A DNA stretch of 6,251 nt, from assembly GCA_022774485.1 (NCBI GenBank), contig JALFLX010000030.1, forward strand, positions 1 to 6,251. The letters are read 5' to 3'. This DNA is from Bacilli bacterium. Its GTDB lineage: Bacteria > Bacillota_I > Bacilli_A > RFN20 > CAG-288. Numbering within the stretch: position 1 is the first letter of the stretch; every line of letters starts with the position of its first letter. Positions 4,484-6,251 of the stretch are shown here, piece after piece. A program made the translations under genes and the position numbers. Under the pieces are notes generated by a model. The model made no database searches. It saw only the letters and a program-made list of their open reading frames with translations, and had not been told where the DNA came from.

Positions 4484-4489
4484 TAAAAT
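4484..4489 (+). promoter_or_regulatory. Possible -10 box for rnjA
   Basis: TAAAAT matches the -10 consensus at five of six positions and would start transcription near 4496, about 83 bases before the rnjA ATG. The -35 position falls in the def terminator T tract and is poor. TTGACG (4492-4497) and TTGACA (4539-4544) resemble -35 boxes but have no -10 at proper spacing, so the true start is uncertain. Confidence 0.35.
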
Positions 4490-4500
4490 AATTGACGAAA

Positions 4501-4541
4501 TAAGAGCGCCTGAAACAAAACTGTGTTCAAAGACGCTTTTG
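4501..4541 (+). other. Imperfect hairpin in the rnjA leader
   Basis: The lower stem pairs AAGAGCG (4502-4508) with CGCTTTT (4534-4540), with one G-T wobble. After an internal loop the upper stem pairs TGAAACA (4511-4517) with TGTGTTCA (4522-4529), with G4525 bulged, around loop AAAC. It is not followed by a long T run, so a terminator is unlikely. It might be a stabilising or regulatory 5' structure. Confidence 0.45.
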
Positions 4542-4578
4542 ACATGAAATTCAACAACATCACACGAGGTATTTAGTT

Positions 4579-6251
4579 ATGGCTGAATTAAAAAGAATCT
4601 TATCTTCTCCTGTGGAAATTTACGCGTTAGGCGGCCTTGGAGAAGTCGGTAAGAATCTCTATTGCATCGAGAACGACTCTTCTCTTTTAATCATCGATTG
4701 CGGAGTCATGTTTCCTGATGCGAGCATGCCCGGTGTCGATTATGTCGTCCCGGACTTCACTCACTTAGTGGAAAACAAAGAAAAAATCAAAGGTTTGGTA
4801 ATCACCCATGGTCACGAAGATCATATCGGCGGTATTCCATTCTTGCTCCGTCAGATTGATATTCCTGTCATCTATGCACCGAAGATCGCTTGTGCCCTCA
4901 TCCGTCACAAGATTCAAGACAACAAAATCCCGACATCGACCAAGATTATAGAATACAGGGAAGATGATGTCCTCCACTTTGGAGACTTCAAAGTCGAATT
5001 CTTCCATGTCACACACTCAATCCCAGATTCTTTCGGTCTGTACATCACCACTCCGCAAGGAACAATTGTCGAATCCGGCGACTTCAAAATCGACCTCACT
5101 CCGGTAGATGGAGACTTCAACCTCTCCAAACTCACCCGTTTCGGAGATAAGGGAATCGATTTGTTGATGGCCGATTCCACAAACGCCGAAAAAGAAGGCT
5201 ACACCAAGAGTGAAAGAACAGTCATCCGCGGCATTCAGGATGTCTTCTCAGAAGCCAGCGGTAGATTGATCATCTCCACCTTCTCAAGCAACATCTCCCG
5301 TATCCAGCAGATCATCGAAACCAGCATCAAATTCCGCAGAAAAATCATTGTCTTCGGAAGAAGCATGGAAAGCAACATCGAAGCAGCTAGAGAGTTCGGT
5401 TATATTAAACTTCCCGACAGTTACTTAGCAAGGCCGGAAGACCTCAAAGTTCTTCCGCCAGATCAAGTGACAATCCTCTGCACTGGAACCCAAGGTGAAC
5501 CAATGGCGGTCCTCTCTCGCATCGCCAGGGGTGATCACCGCTTCATCCATGTCATGCCAGGAGATACCATTGTCTTATCTTCCTCTGTCATCCCCGGAAA
5601 CACCTGCTTAGTCAACCGCTTGATCAACCAGCTCACCAGATTAGGAGCGAGTGTTGTCACAAACTCTGTCCTATATAATCTCCACGCCTCAGGACATGCT
5701 TCTAAACAAGAAATGAGACTTCTCCAGAAACTCGCTCGTCCTCACTATTTCATGCCGATTCACGGCGAGTACAGAATGCTCAAGCTCCACGCCAGAATCG
5801 GTGTTGAGTGCGGCTTAGAAAAAGACCACACATTTGTCTGTGAAAATGGTGACGTTTTAACCATGATCAACCACAAAGTCAGCAGAGGAACTCCTATCAC
5901 TGCTGACTCCATCTACATCGATGGAAAGAATCCTGTCGGTATCTCAAATTCTGTCATCAAAGACCGCTCCACTTTAATCAATGAAGGCATGGTCGCTGTC
6001 TTCTTGATGATCGATACAAAGAACAATCAGTTGATCAGCAAGCCTCTTGTCGAGAGCAAAGGCTTCATCTCCGCCAACAAAAAAGGCCTTCAGAACAAAG
6101 CCAGTGAAATCATCGCTATCGATGTCATGCGCTTGATGAACAGTCAAAACAAAATCACTTTCTCAGATATCAAGACTGTCGTGAGAACCTCCTGCCAACA
6201 TTTCCTCTATCGTGAAAGCCATCGAAACCCGATTGTCATCCCTGTCATCTT
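4579..6251 (+). CDS. rnjA: Ribonuclease J (partial, runs off the right edge)
   Basis: RNase J is a metallo-beta-lactamase/beta-CASP ribonuclease with 5'-to-3' exonuclease and endonuclease activity, central to mRNA decay and RNA maturation in Firmicutes. 557 codons are open without interruption. Landmarks are YALGGLGEVGKN (15-26), the zinc-binding HGHEDH (77-82), H146 in THSIPDS, D168 in SGDFK, ADSTNAEKEGYT (178-189), the beta-CASP segment with TGTQGEPMAVLSRIA, HASGHA (369-374) and PIHGEYR (393-399) with H395. The C-terminal domain is present, and REXXXRNPIVIPVI resembles the end of family members (about 555 residues), so only a few residues should be missing. It is probably RNase J1; J2 cannot be excluded. 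Start: ATG at 4579 with GAGG nine bases upstream. 18 of 25 Asn codons are AAC, suggesting high expression. Confidence 0.96.
   Translation, partial: MAELKRILSSPVEIYALGGLGEVGKNLYCIENDSSLLIIDCGVMFPDASMPGVDYVVPDFTHLVENKEKIKGLVITHGHEDHIGGIPFLLRQIDIPVIYAPKIACALIRHKIQDNKIPTSTKIIEYREDDVLHFGDFKVEFFHVTHSIPDSFGLYITTPQGTIVESGDFKIDLTPVDGDFNLSKLTRFGDKGIDLLMADSTNAEKEGYTKSERTVIRGIQDVFSEASGRLIISTFSSNISRIQQIIETSIKFRRKIIVFGRSMESNIEAAREFGYIKLPDSYLARPEDLKVLPPDQVTILCTGTQGEPMAVLSRIARGDHRFIHVMPGDTIVLSSSVIPGNTCLVNRLINQLTRLGASVVTNSVLYNLHASGHASKQEMRLLQKLARPHYFMPIHGEYRMLKLHARIGVECGLEKDHTFVCENGDVLTMINHKVSRGTPITADSIYIDGKNPVGISNSVIKDRSTLINEGMVAVFLMIDTKNNQLISKPLVESKGFISANKKGLQNKASEIIAIDVMRLMNSQNKITFSDIKTVVRTSCQHFLYRESHRNPIVIPVI

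Noticed and set aside
4539..4544. Perfect TTGACA as the -35 of an rnjA promoter
   Set aside because: The -10 position 17 bases downstream (4562-4567, ACACGA) does not resemble TATAAT, and it would overlap the ribosome binding site.
4765..5180. Minus-strand open frames inside rnjA
   Set aside because: rnjA is open over 557 codons with all catalytic motifs; these are its complement.
314..6251. Mycoplasma-type genetic code (TGA as Trp)
   Set aside because: Tryptophans are encoded by TGG and TGA closes the GNAT, rsmD and ylbF frames at correct family lengths.

Overview
The window looks like chromosomal DNA from a Firmicute of the Bacilli/Erysipelotrichia/Mollicutes-related kind. The evidence is the ylbF-rsmD-coaD gene order, an RNase J, a Gram-positive-type peptide deformylase, AGGAGG ribosome binding sites and moderately low G+C. 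TGA serves as a stop (the GNAT, rsmD and ylbF reading frames end in TGA) and Trp is encoded by TGG, so the code is standard and not the Mycoplasma code. No phage, transposon, CRISPR or defence gene is visible. This is mostly a housekeeping region with some unusual expression signals.

Layout, left to right. Bases 1-180 hold no gene but are dense in signals: a 16-base A-tract direct repeat, a possible leftward promoter, an extended -10 element and a near-consensus promoter. They lead into a tRNA-Thr(GGU) at 182-255. With no terminator after the tRNA, a strong ribosome binding site follows and then a 297-residue single-pass membrane protein with an extracytoplasmic thioredoxin-like CxxC domain (314-1207), closed by a terminator. 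A short two-gene unit follows: a GNAT acetyltransferase (1274-1810) and a Nudix hydrolase with an altered Nudix box (1814-2395). It converges on a leftward operon, ylbF-like, rsmD and coaD (3795 down to 2442), and one bidirectional terminator lies between them. Divergent from ylbF is def, peptide deformylase (3877-4425), with its own terminator. A 153-base gap containing a hairpin precedes rnjA, ribonuclease J (4579 to the right edge, lacking only its last few residues).

Functionally the right half is a core translation and RNA-metabolism cluster: nascent-protein deformylation (def), 16S rRNA methylation (rsmD), coenzyme A synthesis (coaD), a YlbF-family protein (in Bacillus a partner of RNase Y in mRNA maturation) and RNase J. 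The left half is less conserved. The membrane thioredoxin-like protein has the C-ending codon bias also seen in rnjA, whereas the GNAT gene does not.

The most notable pattern is in translation signals. Three first-in-transcript genes (GNAT, ylbF, def) have a TATAMT-type -10 box ending only 6-9 bases before the ATG and no Shine-Dalgarno, which predicts leaderless or nearly leaderless mRNAs. Genes inside operons, and the two genes with longer leaders, carry normal ribosome binding sites. I found no convincing new multi-gene system; the leaderless pattern, the oddly paired tRNA-Thr read into a surface thioredoxin-like gene, and the rnjA leader hairpin are the best leads.
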